Shown: positions 1 through 12,660 of the stretch, one piece after another
How positions within the stretch are numbered: the stretch's first letter is position 1
Layout: each line of letters opens with the position of its first letter
Source: Sclerodactyla briareus
Taxonomy: Eukaryota > Echinodermata > Holothuroidea > Dendrochirotida > Sclerodactylidae
Assembly: GCA_026419785.1 (NCBI GenBank)
Contig: JAODTK010005509.1
Location: 62,001 to 126,000 of the forward strand
Direction of reading: 5' to 3'
Length of the DNA stretch: 64,000 nt
Notes under the pieces: model-generated
The model's database searches: none
What the model was told of the DNA's origin: nothing
Seen by the model: the letters and a program-made list of their open reading frames with translations, nothing else
Made by a program: the position numbers and the translations under genes

Positions 1-1643
1 AGGCATCAATTGCAATCTTCACATCACCCGCTCAAGGCTGTCTCGCGAAGATTCGACGTCGAATCATGAAATGCCAAGATGTTGGGATGGTGAATCTTGT
101 CCGTACATATTCTTTGCGGTTGGGGAATCTTCACGTACGATATTTATTGTTGTGCCGTATCTTTGACGAGCTCCGATGATCTCTGTGGTGAATCTGCGCC
201 GACCGAAAAACAATAGCGTGTCAAAAGAGCGTCTTACATGCCGATGTCATGTTCAAGAATTGTGATCGCTAATTCGCCGATCGTTCTCATTCGTAGTTAC
301 AGGTGCTGCGCAGGCAGGCGCTTGGCTTGGCTTACATGTGATCGCTGGAGTATCAACCGGTGTGGTAAATTTGAAAAAGTCACTGACCAACTTCAATGAT
401 GAGAGTCTCCGCCATAGCTTAGTATATTGTACTGCTGTTCCTCTCTGAGGCGTATCCCTGTCAGTTATACTGGGACAGCATTCAACATTACGTTAAAATT
501 ATTTCGTGGAAGGATTTACGCATTCCGTTGTCAACAGTGCAGTGCGAACTGTGCCTTCGCGCGTCTGTAGTCTCAGCGTTTTTGGAAACGGGCAAATTCA
601 ATAGAAAATCCAGCTGAATGAAAATCTTAAATCTGCCACCTACTGCCTGAAAATATGTTTTACAAAAACGTTTAAAAGAAGTGATGAAAATCGATAGGTA
701 TTTTCCAAGAGGCTAAAAATCCGACCCGATCAGCTACACTTGGTAACCTTTTTCCCACCTACGGAAAAAGTGTGTGTGGTCTGGCGTAACGGTCCAATAA
801 CAATTCGTATCACCTTGCTATGTCCTTGTTGAACGAATCGTTACTGAAAACTGATTCGAGGCAGGGTATACCAGGTGCAGGTGAGCAGTCTTCGATAAGA
901 AAAATGTTGGGCCTTTATTAATGAGTACATTTTTTTCCCTTAGAAGAGGTGAATCTTGGCCTAACACTTTTTCACTGGTTGGTGAATCTTCGACTTATAG
1001 GAATATGTTCACTGGTGAACGCGCGACTGACGAAATTAGACAGTCGGTGAATCTTCCTCTAATTGTTTCGAAATGGTGGTGAATCTTTGACTAATTTTTC
1101 AGTGGAAAAAGTGAATACGGGTGAACGCTCGAGAAGGGTAGGGTGAAGATTACCTTTGACGCCTGCATAAGCCACTTTGGGCCTATTGTTGACTGATGAT
1201 GCATATGAGGGTGTTCTGGAGGTTGAGGTCAAATGTCCTCTATAGTCAATTTAGGTTGATTTGTTCGAATAGCCAAGCTGCCTCTTCTGTAGTTTAGATT
1301 GAATAATCATCAAATTTTGTCAGTATCATAATTAAACAGCACTACAAATTATGCACATTTTCTACACTCAACTGCTGCAAATAGAAAGGTGAGCTACTGT
1401 GTCATTGACACTCTTGTATGTTTATGGAAACGATTCTAGTTTGTTTCATCAGTTTCCATGACTCACAAGTAAAATCTTGGACTGACAGGGATTCACAGTG
1501 AATTGACTAGTTAACTACACATATTTATTAGTTCATTTTACAGGGTATCTTCATGATGAGAGACATCACCTTCTTAGTTACTTTCAAGCTCTTCTCTTGT
1601 CCCAAAATTAAGATATTGAATGTCATCAATAATACCATTACAG
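1..1643 (+). other. SEC23: SEC23 upstream intron segment
   Basis: No SEC23 codons were found before the acceptor at 1643, so this is taken as the 3' part of an intron whose upstream exon lies outside the window. It has no coding signal. It contains a perfect 16-bp palindrome at 50-65 (GATTCGAC/GTCGAATC) and a scatter of the word GGTGAATCTT, with exact copies at 89, 948, 981, 1046 and 1078 and near copies around 187 and 1119. The intron call is inferred from the exon that follows. Confidence 0.7.
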
Positions 1644-1816
1644 ACATCTCGTGAGCTGAAGGTCTCAGGGGCCATTGGACCTTGCATCTCTCTCGGGGTG
1701 AAGAGAGTTCTTCAGTCTCGGACACAGAGATTGGTATCGGGGGAACCTGCCAGTGGCGGTTCTGCAGCCTCTACCCAAACACCACGGTGGCACTCTTCTT
1801 TGAAGTAGTCAACCAG
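1644..1816 (+). CDS. SEC23: SEC23 exon, beta-sandwich region (partial gene)
   Basis: SEC23 pairs with SEC24 in the inner COPII coat on ER exit sites, binds SAR1 and stimulates its GTPase. The exon opens right after a CAG acceptor with TSRELKVSGAIGPCISL, which closely matches the family's TSREIKISGAIGPC segment. It ends with GTCQWRFCSLYPNTT then VALFFEVVNQ, directly before a strong GTAAGT donor. This segment follows the trunk domain, in the beta-sandwich. The reading frame slips by one base near 1697-1705 (after GVK): 173 bases are present where 174 are needed, so one base is missing. Start and end are both phase 0. Residues on each side of the slip are well conserved, so an assembly deletion is more likely than a pseudogene. 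SEC23A and SEC23B cannot be distinguished; many invertebrates have a single SEC23. Confidence 0.92.
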
Positions 1817-2472
1817 GTAAGTTGATGATGCTACTCGGGGTCAAATTTGAAGATGATATTATGGTTCCCGACAATTCCCACCCAGACAATTCCCACCCAA
1901 TTATATAGGCCTAAACAAATGGTTATTAGCAGTCTTGTGTCCTATACCTTGCATTTGGAGTTGGTAGATCGTAGTTTGGTAGAGGCACATAGTTCATTCA
2001 CCCATCTAGCTATTTTTTTTTTTTAACCCAATTTCCTAAAATAATAGAAAAAAAAAAGGTATGCTAGCTAAACACTTAGGGTCCATCATACAGCCCTCAA
2101 CAAATGTTTATTGAAATTCCAGTGTCATGTATCTATTTCATGCATTTTGAGCTGGAAGATTATAGTATATAGCCCTGAATGAATGGTTATTGACAGTCTG
2201 TTGCCTGTACCTGTGAAAGTGCATTGGCAATTGTAATCATAGCTGCGAGGGACGTGCATATATTAGAGAAATACCAGTGGTCAGCCAGGGATGTCAGAAA
2301 TGTCTCTGCTAGGTCATGGCACTTGTAGGAGCAAGATATCCTAGCTGGTAGGTGTGCCTACTTTGTGGAGGGTTTAGCAGGCCTTATCAATGATTTCATC
2401 ATCATTATTATTGTCACAGTTTTCACAGCCAGAAAGTGAGCAGGAGGGACTTCTTTCCAGTAACAATCACTG
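1817..2472. other. intron, no recognised element
   Basis: AT-rich intron start. A 13-base phrase, ACAATTCCCACCC, occurs twice in a row (about 1869-1900). Nothing else recognisable. Confidence 0.5.
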
Positions 2473-2694
2473 AATTGTACCCTACAATTGTACCTACAAT
2501 TGTACCCTACAATGTACCCTACAATTGTAGCCTACAATTGTACCCTACAATTGTAGGGTACAATTGTACCCTACAATTGTAGCCTACAATTGTACCCTAC
2601 AATGTACCCTACAATTGTACCCTACAATTGTACCCTACAATTGTACCTACAATTGTAGCCTACAATTGTAGCCTACAATTGTAGCCTACAATTT
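2473..2694. repeat. palindromic minisatellite, about 13-bp unit
   Basis: About 17 copies of ACAATTGTACCCT and variants (ACAATTGTAGCCT, or units shortened by one or two bases). ACAATTGT is itself a palindrome, so the array can pair with itself in many registers. Orientation flips in the middle: 2533-2568 is a perfect 36-bp palindrome centred on TACAA|TTGTA. Confidence 0.95.
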
Positions 2695-4394
2695 CCAGCA
2701 AAATGTTGCCTTGGTATACCTGGACACAAGTTTAGTTTTACAGGGTGTGTTATTCCCAAGTATAAGTATACCCTGGGTAGTCCCGGACGCCTTGGTAAAA
2801 AGCGGACACTGTTTCTCGATCGAATGTTGCCTTAGTAATACGATAATAGAACATTTTCGCGGAAATAATGCAGGGGGAAATTATTATCCAGCGAAATGGG
2901 CCGATTGCGAGTGAGTATTTACACAAAAAAATGCCGAAAGAGGGATTTAGACTCTCGTAACACTATAAAAAAATATATATTTCAAATAGGCCTAAATATG
3001 GCTCAGAAGACTCGAGAAAATTCACCAATTTTGGATCACCGAACTTTACTCCAGCAAGTTTAAAATTTACTCAAAATATATTTCTTATAGGCTAGGTTAG
3101 GCCTACTAGTCGCTAACAGCAACGTTGGGGTGGCCTAAACTTCCAGTTAAAGTCACGCCTTATTATTTATTTATTTCAGTGTTACGTAAACAAGTTACCA
3201 CTGGTGTGATAAATGTATGAGAAGGTAGCCCAGGGGATTGCAACGAGCCATCTGTCAATCTGCGTAATTAGCCTTTAGACCTCATTATCAAAACACACCG
3301 AATTTTTCTAATTTTCGGCAAAAAAGGGTCCGTAATTTTCCACCTTAGGTTCCGTACTACATTTTCAGTGCTGTTGTTTTGCCTGTTTTTCAGAAAAACG
3401 TCGTGAATATCAGGCCCGTGTTGTAAAGAGCACTCCGTCTTGTACAGAATAAACAATTCAGCATGGTATATATGGACCTGCATATTGATGCATGCCACAG
3501 TTTACGTACTGCATCATTTGTGGAAAGTGTCCGCCTTTTACAGGTTCTAGGATCGGATGACCAGCGACGGGAAGGCCTGGGAAATCTTGAAACCCACCTT
3601 GAATTCATCATTTTTGGAAAGTCGATCGATCTATAATATAGTTGTACACCACCCTAATGACCCTTTGAGTGCCATTTTCTCTGTATTTTGCTAATTTTGG
3701 AATCTTCGAAAATTGCCGAAATTCGGCCTGAGTGGTCGTCATTGCCGAGGTACCAATACTACACTTTTCTTTGCCCCCACTATCTCCGGGACCTCCAAGG
3801 CTGAATGTACAATTGACAATTGCATATGGGTATCACGTAGGAATGGGCAGGTACTCGCTGTAGACATATCGTCATGGCAATAAGTGATATGCCATTGTGT
3901 ATCTTGGAAGTAGTCAATATGCCTGCTGATGGTGATACCACTGATAATGCCACTTTGAATATTAAGAGCAGGTGGCCCATTTCATCCTCTCCAAGTTACG
4001 CTTGGCCAGCTTCAGGAACGGCGGCAGATTTTTTTTTATAGTTTTCTTGGAGTTTCGTCATTCATATTATCCATCATTGTTATTGTACAGTATCACATAG
4101 GCCGTGGCTAGGAACTTTTCACATCCCTTACTGAATCAAACTGGCTACACTTATTACAAGCATTACAGTGTGAGATTTGTATTGGTCAGTTGATGCTGTC
4201 TAATGCCTAAGGAAAAGATGGGGGGGAGGGTGGGGGGAGAGTCAGTTGGGGGCTATGGTGAATGTTCCTAGGATATTATGCTCTCTTTATAACTCCCTGC
4301 ACACACTTTGTATGTTGGTATAAATGGACATTTCTGCAGAAGTTTTGCCTTGGTCCCACTGAGCCTCGGGGAGGTATTTTGGACCAAAACTTAT
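2695..4394. other. intron, no recognised element
   Basis: Unremarkable AT-rich sequence with short G-rich and T-rich runs near 4029 and 4220. Short open frames (under 80 codons) look random. Confidence 0.5.
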
Positions 4395-4570
4395 GAGCAT
4401 CAGGAGTCATTAAGAGCGATTCTTGATGGTCTGCTGGACATAAAAAGTATGAGTCATCAGGAGTCATTAAGAGCGATTTTGTAGTCGGCTGGACATAAAA
4501 TTAATGAGCATCAGGAGTCAGTAAAAAAGCGATTCTTGTAGGTCTGCTGGACTTCATGGATTCCAGTCCG
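4395..4570. repeat. short tandem repeat, about 55-bp unit, three copies
   Basis: Three successive units begin ATGAGCATCAGGAGTCATTA or a close variant, continue AGAGCGATTCTTG and end TCTGCTGGACATAAAA. A fourth partial GCATCAGGAGG follows at about 4576. Diverged by small indels. Confidence 0.85.
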
Positions 4571-7500
4571 TTAGGAGCATCAGGAGGAGACCCAGAAATT
4601 TTACTACTGGTTTGCCGTCAACACCATTTTCCCTGAAGCATCCAAAGTTTTGCCACAGAATTGTCCCTCATTGCTCTTCTGTACATAACTGTGAACAAAT
4701 TATGTCACTGGGGCATCCTCAACAATATGTTGAAGACCTAAACATTTTCGCCAAAGCATGGGGGATAACTTCGCAATCGCCGTTGATGTCATCTACAATT
4801 AGTGCCCCATACTCCCAATAACATTTGATGTATAAAATACCCAAAAATTGATATTCGGAGCTAGAACACGGGACGCAGTTATACTGGGAATATTCCTGAA
4901 GTAACTATCACATTGACGGACAGTTAGGCAATGTAAATCACAACATGCCCTACCCTTATCCCTATAAAACCCCGAAACCAACCTAACCAGTATAAAGAAA
5001 ATGATACTGTAGCACACTTCTCATTGAAGGTGACGAAATACCTCCAACTTCTCCCTCTGATTACACCGTTCGCTATCAACTTCCAAACATCGTTCAAGAA
5101 CATTACAATCCACTACAATGTTGAAATTTCATTAGTATAAGTTGATACTACACCCAGCGCAATTTTTACTTTAGTAATTGGGTAATCACCACACTTGTTT
5201 TTCCGCCAGCCTGTCTGGTTTGAAACATATTTTGTAACGAAGTGTTTGTCAGCATGACTCAATTTTGCGATCCTATATTCCAAATATTTTGGGGGGCACA
5301 TTCAGACATTACGATGGAAAATCTGCATGATTATGTGTTATTCAAAACAACAACTTGTGATCATAATGCATTAGGGAGATTCTTGACAGATTCCGGGTAC
5401 ATGTTTGGTAATTCTCACCGCCCAATCGATATGGGGGGAATGAATTAGTTATCTACTAAAATCTTTCCTTAACTAAGATAATTGGTCTTTTTGGATTATT
5501 TATGATATGAGTTTGTCAGAAACTGAAGTTAAACAGAAAGTTGGTCAGCTCATCGCTAGCCTAAACAGCTAGTCCCCGAGTTGTAACGCATTAGTGGCTT
5601 TTAGTACATGTACTAAATCCATGCAAAGTGCAGGCTAGACCAACCAAGCTGCCCTGTTTTGCAATCTAACATGATTGATTGCTTTGTTGGATTGGTTGAC
5701 GCACACTGGGGGAAATAGTCACTATGGGTAAAGAAATTGTTATTATACCACTTATTGGTGTTGGAGCGGTCACACAACCAGCTGAGTTTTTTATGACGCT
5801 TTAATGAAGTTTTTGTGACAGTTTCGGAAGTGGTTTTGTTCACTGTTTATCCGTCAAGATGTGGGTCCATCCATATGCCCGGTATTACTACTGGTACATT
5901 AGCAAGAATATTGTTGCCAAGTCTAATTTTGATCAGGTCCCTGCCACCATCCGCCCGAGTAGAGTGTCCAGCTCCAGCAGCAGATACTGTGAGGGCCACT
6001 TGACAGCAAAAGTGTGTAGGTTATTTTCACAGAGAGTTCAAGTGGACATTGTGCATCGCTGAAGTTCAGTGAATTAAGGAGACGGAGAGAGGCTGAATAG
6101 TCCTGGTGATATTTATAATTGGCACGGTTGAAAAACATGATTGATTTTATTTAGATCGGGGAGTCACACTTAAAGGCTTAATTTACCGCGATACGGAAAA
6201 CGGAGCAAAATCAAGAAAATCGGCATAGAAAATGGATTTAACAATTTCAAGAATCTGTCCCAAAATAGCCTAAAGCCAACTGAATTGGACATTAATCACC
6301 AAAAATAAATAATGTTTTATTTTTCAAGAAACTTACTCGGATCAGTAAAAATTACAGACAAAATGAAGACATATTTTGACCACCTACCGCGATGAACACT
6401 TCCACTTAAAATCAGAGCCAAGCACACAGGTTTGAAGCATCCCCCGTTTTGTTAAGCGGCAGACGTTATTTCACAACATGATCGCCGTCTTAGAAGGCAT
6501 CGCATGCTCCATTCAATTCTGTCGCGATGTAACTTTAATATGTTCATCAATGTACAGAAGCTTCGCAGCGCCTGTAAACTAGACGTCGCTAAAGGTCACG
6601 TAATCAATGGCCATGTCACTCTGATGAAACCCATTTCTAACTCTAAATTAATCGTGGAAGGTCAAAATTGATAAAACAACTGCCCCAAACATGTGTTGAC
6701 GAGCTGTGATTGGCTTCTATTTCTAGTGCCGAAGATCCAGCGCTGCAGGACATCGCAGCTTCCAGCGTAAACGTAACATGCAAAAGCTGATGTTGCCTAG
6801 GCTCACTCGCCCAGCTGTGCACTTACTTTAAAACATAGCCCTGCTGGGAACACCGTGGTCATCCAAGTGTCCAATTCCCACAGCGCGGCACAAAATGATA
6901 CCAAGTCTATGGACAGACGGCGAGGGGTATCCTCCCACCACACATAACTTCAATTAGGATTTTTCCCATGACATGTGGTTAAGGAGTGGATTATTTACGT
7001 CGCGATCAGCGATACTGCAATATAATTCGCGTGTCTTACAAGTCTATGAAGAAAGAACTTGATTAATTAGACAATTGGGGATTTGAATGAAAAAACAATC
7101 ATACATTAAGGTTTAGCATGATGTGGTTGGTTCGTTACGACTAATTTTAGATCTGCCTGCTTCGGTTTTCTTGGCTTAAAATACCCACAGTGTTTAGGGC
7201 TTACTCAGACTGGTAAATTGCGTACGAGTTAGCATCTGTTCCGCGGGGCGAGCTTACTAGTTGAAGAATGAGAGTGTGTACAGATTTCTGCCTGGTACTA
7301 GTACTACCAGCACAACAGTGATCACATGCATTGCTGGTTGCCCTTACGTTACGTTGTCATGAATCTTTTCAGAAAACGAAAACATATGAACATTCATTTG
7401 CTCACACAAGAATAATCTTTTTTTTGGGGGGGGGGCAACTTTCACATGAAAAAATAAGGCTGTATGAAAGAAAAACATCGTGAAAAATAGAAGCCCCATA

Positions 7501-7970
7501 CAGTGTGAGCAAGTATGCAGTTGGAAAAATGTGCTCTTTTACAAAATGGAAAAAGCGGAGAGAAAAAGAAAATTTATTTAAAACGGAATTTAAGGTTTAC
7601 AAAACGGAAAATTAGGCCGTTACCTCCTACAACTTCGCAAGTGGCGCCCTGAAGTGAGGCCGGCATTGTTGTCAGAAAAAGTGCTTGCACCTTGTAATGT
7701 GCTATCAAGAATTTCTTCAACAGAAAAATGTTGAACCACCAGGGTGTTTAGCTATCATAGCGCCTTCCTATGTCTCAGACCCCTCTCCCCCTCTCCACTG
7801 CCAACCCCAACTAGGCTTGTTATGATGGGATGTGTGACAGTTGCTATTGTTAAGTGTAGCATGTAGTTGTATTATCATTGGTTGCTAGGGAACCATGTCA
7901 TGTTAGTTACTAGTTCTCATCTGTCCAAATTACTAGACATATAAACTAATTGACTAAGTATAGGTGCTTG
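4571..7970. other. intron, no recognised element
   Basis: No domain, RNA gene or clear mobile element recognised. There is a G-run at about 7427-7436. Confidence 0.5.
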
Positions 7971-7994
7971 TAGGTAGGTAGGTAGGTAGGTAGG
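7971..7994. repeat. (TAGG)n microsatellite
   Basis: Six perfect TAGG tetramers. Confidence 0.95.
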
Positions 7995-8324
7995 TGGGAG
8001 TATTATGAGAATTGGGAGCATGGTATTCTCTGTGTGCCATGTTCCTATCTTCACTGTGACCTTCATTCCAGGTAGAAGCCCATTTGGATGCCCTTAGGGT
8101 TCTGCTCTCCTCAATGTGGCACATTTTGCAATGCTAGAAATGAGCACATGCTCGCAATGTCTCACAATACTAGTGGAAACTGCTTTGGGCAACTTAAATA
8201 CAGTTCTCATACCCCTTTCCTAGGTGAATAGCTTGGCAAACAAACTAACCTATTCCTAGTCAGTTACCCATAAGACAAGAGGGACCACTTTTTTGCACAG
8301 CAATGCTAATGGCTAAGTAATTAG

Positions 8325-9115
8325 CATTTTTGATTTCTTGACAAAAGTCGAGAGGAATCTATGTAGTCATGTTCGTATGTGTGTTTTAGTGTGTGTGGGT
8401 GTCTGGTAGTTGACGCTTGCTTGTAAACAAACCACAAAACTCGAACCCCCAAAAACAAAAAAAACCCTGGAATGGTTGAGCTTCTTACCTAGTATGTGCC
8501 ATTCCCATGATATGTACATGAATCCTATTGTGTTGGGTCATCATCAGAGGTCTGAAATCTTGTAAACACGATAAGTCCAAAACATTTGGTCCGATCAAGT
8601 AGAAATTTGGTGTGTAGCTTTCTTATGGGGAATACAAGAACCTATTGTTTTGGGTGTTTACTGGGAAGGCAGTTTTGGGAGAAATAGGAATAAGTCGAAA
8701 GTTGAGATTTTTGGCTAATTTTGGCTTGTAAACAGATAACTCGACAACACCTGGATGGATGGAAAGCTCATACTTGGATGTGTGGGTTCCCCATGATGAG
8801 TACATGAACCATATTGTTTTGGGGTCAGGTCAGAGATCATCTGAGGTCACCAGAGGTCAAAGTCTTAAGACCTTGAACCCTGTGTACTTTCTTCTTATCA
8901 AGATACTGGACTCCCTTCTCTTTGGTTGGCTGAGAAAAATGGGAAATTTGTCAGACGTAGTGTTGCCCGTAATGATCTGGTACATCTCCCATTTGTCCTT
9001 GTGTCTAGCTATGGGTTCACAGAAAGAGTCCAAGGACTCACTAGCCCTTTTGGCTTTCTGGTGAAAAAAACTCTCCACGACAAATTTTATCTTGAGAACC
9101 CGAAGCACCTTGGTG
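8325..9115 (+). repeat. dispersed family A, copy 1 (tandem AGGTCA units)
   Basis: Begins near 'TTGACAAAAGTCGAGAGGAA' with a TG-rich stretch. It then repeats a roughly 200-bp unit containing 'CCATGATGAGTACATGAACC', 'GGGTCA', AGGTCA pairs and 'AATTTGGTGTGTAGC'. The end ('CCCATTTGTCCTTGTGTCTA' then 'GCTATGGGTTCACAGA') is shared with copy 2 at 16295-17335. Open frames across it, such as 8759-9064, are by-products. Confidence 0.75.
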
Positions 9116-10278
9116 ACTAAGAAACTGCACTATCGCAGGGCTAAGGAAACAAGCTTGCAGACTACCAAAAGCCTTGGCTGCCCAGCTAGCGAGTTGAAAA
9201 GAATAGGTTGAGAAAGAAACAGTTTTGTAGAGAAAGAAATAGTCAGAGAAATAATATTAGGAAAGAAATATTAGAGAAATCCATGTATTGTATGGTTATA
9301 TTTATGTTCAGTGTCCTATATTATATGATCTGTGGTGGAAAAATTAATGAATTAATAACGATGTCTGGTAGACTATATAACATCACATATGTCTCAACCT
9401 GGTTGAGTCATGCCATGGGGCGTGGTATTTGCTGGTCAGTTGAATTATACTTATAGTGTGTTGGATACTACTTGATCTTTCTGCACATTGATACAAATAA
9501 TTGGATATCGAAACACCTCCTTATATCTACTACTACTGTAGAACCCTTGCATAATCTCCTATCTACCTTATGCTAATAGTATCACCCAACGTAGAATCTC
9601 TGTTTTCGTATTTATGTGTTCTATAAAGGAGTCAATCCCCAGTTGGGAATGCCGTCCAGGGGGGGTCCGGACACCCCCTTTGGTTTCACAGATTATTTTC
9701 CGAAACACTAATGCATTTTATCAATAATGTGGATCCAGAAGGCTTCTGGGGGTCGGAGCCCCCCCCCCCATACGTTCCCCACGCTATGCTGATGTCATCT
9801 TGTGCTGAATGTACCCTCTACTGAGACATACCCTTTAACAGATGTCATGACCCACAATTTCCCTGTCAGGGCAGGCATTTGCCCCCCCTGAGGAATTCTA
9901 TCCCTAAAATAAAATTATTGAAACCCGTTTAAGAAGACAACGCTATTTTGTAGGGGGTTGGGGTGACGTGATGTTTTTAACACTATCATGGGATAAAGGT
10001 GCATGTGAATATATATCTGGTCGCCTATAGGACAGCTTCCGTGTGAACCTCCAAAAATTGGCCGGCTCTCGGTGGTACTTATTGTACAGCCCCCCCATGC
10101 TGCAAATGTCCCATGAGGCAAATATAGAAAACACGCATCCATCATTTGCTATATAGCCCATGGTATCATCATTCCACCTCAAAGCTTACATATGGGCCTC
10201 TTCTCATCCAGAAGAACCCATTATTGAATTCTCTCTTGATTTTTTTTTTCGTTATTGTTAAGTAGTTATAACATAACT
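9116..10278. other. intron with C/G-run mobile-element debris
   Basis: Contains C- and G-rich phrases at 9655-9680, 9757-9775 and 9883-9893, of the kind found at ends of hAT-type MITEs, but no complete element was delimited. No coding signal. Confidence 0.4.
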
Positions 10279-10336
10279 ACTGTCTTTTTGGCCCCCATCT
10301 ATTTCTATATAACAATAGATGCGGCAAAAAGACAGT
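10279..10336. repeat. 58-nt hairpin
   Basis: A perfect 12-bp outer stem, ACTGTCTTTTTG (10279-10290) with CAAAAAGACAGT (10325-10336), encloses an inner 8-bp stem, CATCTATT with AATAGATG (10314-10321), around a 10-base loop. The size is pre-miRNA-like but may simply be a small foldback element. Confidence 0.75.
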
Positions 10337-11398
10337 AAGCGGTCCTATGACTGCCTTCGCGACCGTGGCTTTCATGGCGAGAACTATAATACGTCGTATG
10401 TTAGTAAGCGAATCCAGTACGAATCAGCCCTATACCACTCGTTTTTACATAAGCAGTGACTTAACACCACAACTTTTAAACGAATTTGGTGGAAGGTGGA
10501 ATCCGCACCAACGCCAGAAAGGAACTAGCCGACTATCATCAATTCGCATCTTAGGCCGGTGAATGCCAAAGTATCTCCAAAATAGAATGAGTTTGTTGAT
10601 GTGCTGTCTTGCACTCCCCAGTTGCATCTAAGACCACCTGGAAATGAAAAATTGGACCCCTCCCACATGTCATACCATCATTCCCCCCATATAAAATCAT
10701 CAAGCCCCTCGCCCTCTCCCCCCCCCCCCCCCCTCTACTGAAAAATCCTGGCTACACCACTAGTTTGGATCCCACTTTAAAAAATCCTGCATCAGCCCCA
10801 GGGAGCTGGCTGTGCCTTCATACCCATCGTTTACGCCAATGGGTATAGAACCTTTACCGATTGGAAAAATGAGAAGAAGCCTATTTGGTGTGAATGAAGC
10901 TATATAGACATCGATGGATGCCTATACACTTGCTGAACTTCATTATTTGCACCTGGGTCCTATGAAAAATGAAGTGGATTGACAACAACAATGAAAGGCA
11001 GTGGAAACATCGTGTACAAGATTGGGGGACGAAATACACTTGTGTCCTTCTGAACCAAATTATTGAGGGTGACCTCCCCCCATGATTGCCGCTCATTGCA
11101 TGCAACCCCATCGGAGACCCCCCTTTCCCATTATGAAGCCTAAGTGTTATCTGCAAAAATGTACAGACTTGATGGCGGCCTCATGCCACGGCGGACTCTC
11201 GTCTATTCACCCTGATTTATTAATAGCAACATTTTCTACACCCAAACGTAATATTTCTGAGCACTTGGCACTTTGTTAGGTCTACACAACAAAATGGAGG
11301 GAAAATTTAATCAATGAAGTTATATTGATAAATTGTAAGTTCTGACAGAGGGTGGGTGAGGTTCGGATATCTTCGATCGGTCCCCCAGCCACAGAGGT
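10337..11398. other. intron, no recognised element
   Basis: A C-run at about 10720-10733 is followed by 'TCCTGGCTACACCACTAG', which looks like one end of a hAT-type MITE. No second end was identified. Confidence 0.4.
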
Positions 11399-11584
11399 CA
11401 GGCACCGCGGATCCAGAATTTTTGGGGTAAAAAAAAGACATTCGAGAGAAACTTTGAAGATAAAGTGACTGAAAAATGGTATAGATGTCGTGGGGGTAGG
11501 GGAGGTAAAAAAGGTTGGACTGCCATTTTTTTGCTGGAGCCAGGTTGGACCCCCTCCCTTTTGAAAAACCTGGATCCGCCCCTG
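11399..11584. mobile_element. small hAT-like MITE, about 186 bp
   Basis: The left end reads CAGGCACCGCGGATCCAGAA. The right end reads AAAAACCTGGATCCGCCCCTG in pieces, the imperfect reverse complement (shared core CGGATCCAG). CAGGGGCGGATCCAG-type ends are common in hAT-type MITEs. No convincing 8-bp target duplication was found, so superfamily assignment rests on the ends alone. Confidence 0.55.
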
Positions 11585-12204
11585 CTGAACGTGAAATATT
11601 AAGGCCCACTGTTAGTAATGGGCAAGTTTGGAGATAAGATGTGGGCATGCTCAGTGATCTTGTGCTAGGGGCATTTCATAAAAAACAAGCTATTCTGCTA
11701 AATGTGTTGTGAACAAGAGGGAGTTCACTTCTTTGAGGGGTTGGGTCGAATCTCTCCTTTTGCCTATTAAATACATGTTTTTCATGTTGTAATGAACTAT
11801 GAATCACAGTCACCCGTCAAAAACTCTTGGACTCACTTGAAGAGTCACTCTTGATTATCCACGGGACAATTTTTTGGGCACTGCCTGATGGTGATATGTA
11901 CAATGAAAAATCGGCTGCCAAACAGATAGTTTGGTATGAAAACGCAGAGCCATGCCCCCATGACCTGAACATCATTGTTCTTGTTGAAGAAATGGTATGG
12001 CTGGCACACGGATAGGCCAGCAGGCCTATAGGCATTGGCAAAACGCAAAGAATACAAGGAACACCATTAGGCCTCATGAATGTTTTATATATTAAGCATT
12101 GAGAAATGAAAACGGGGTTTTTGGCCTTGGAAGTGGGAGGGGGATTGACCCACCACATTTTTCCCTGGGGACTGCCCCCTCTCCAGTTCCTACGCCCTTG
12201 GTGT
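11585..12204. other. intron, no recognised element
   Basis: No coding signal. A MITE-end-like phrase, 'CCAGTTCCTACGCCCTTGG', lies near 12183. Confidence 0.4.
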
Positions 12205-12660
12205 TGAAGGTCCTTATTTGAACAGTCAGGCAGTTTTTAGTCTCACAGAATAGATTGGATGGTTATGAAGGTTGGTCAATTAGTATTATCAATGAGTAAT
12301 AGTACATGTGGAGTGTTCATATTGGTGACGTCAGTTAGTTATTCTAGTGGTCCGTTTAACAAATTCGTTCAAATGGTCAAGCGACTCCTACTTCTACTGC
12401 ATGAAGTCCAAAGGTCATCTAGAGGTCAATTTTGGTCTTGTTTGAACAGTCAGTTAGCATCTTCTCTTACAAGTTAGATAGAATGGTCATGTGAATTGGT
12501 CAGTAATATCATTGACTAATGGTACATATAGGATGTTCAGAAAAAATTGGGATGGAAGTCATCGGGGTGTAGATTTTAGCGATTCCGTTCAAATGGTCAA
12601 GCAGACTCTTCTATAGGATATATAAAGTGATCATGAAAGTTGGTCGGTCATAATCCCGTA
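12205..12660. repeat. tandem repeat, about 215-bp unit, two copies
   Basis: Two successive units share 'GTTTGAACAGTCAGTTAGCA'-like openings, 'TAGATAGAATGGTCATG', 'TCATTGACTAATGGTACAT', 'GTTCAAATGGTCAAGC' and 'ACTC'. AGGTCA motifs occur near 12407 and 12422. Confidence 0.75.
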
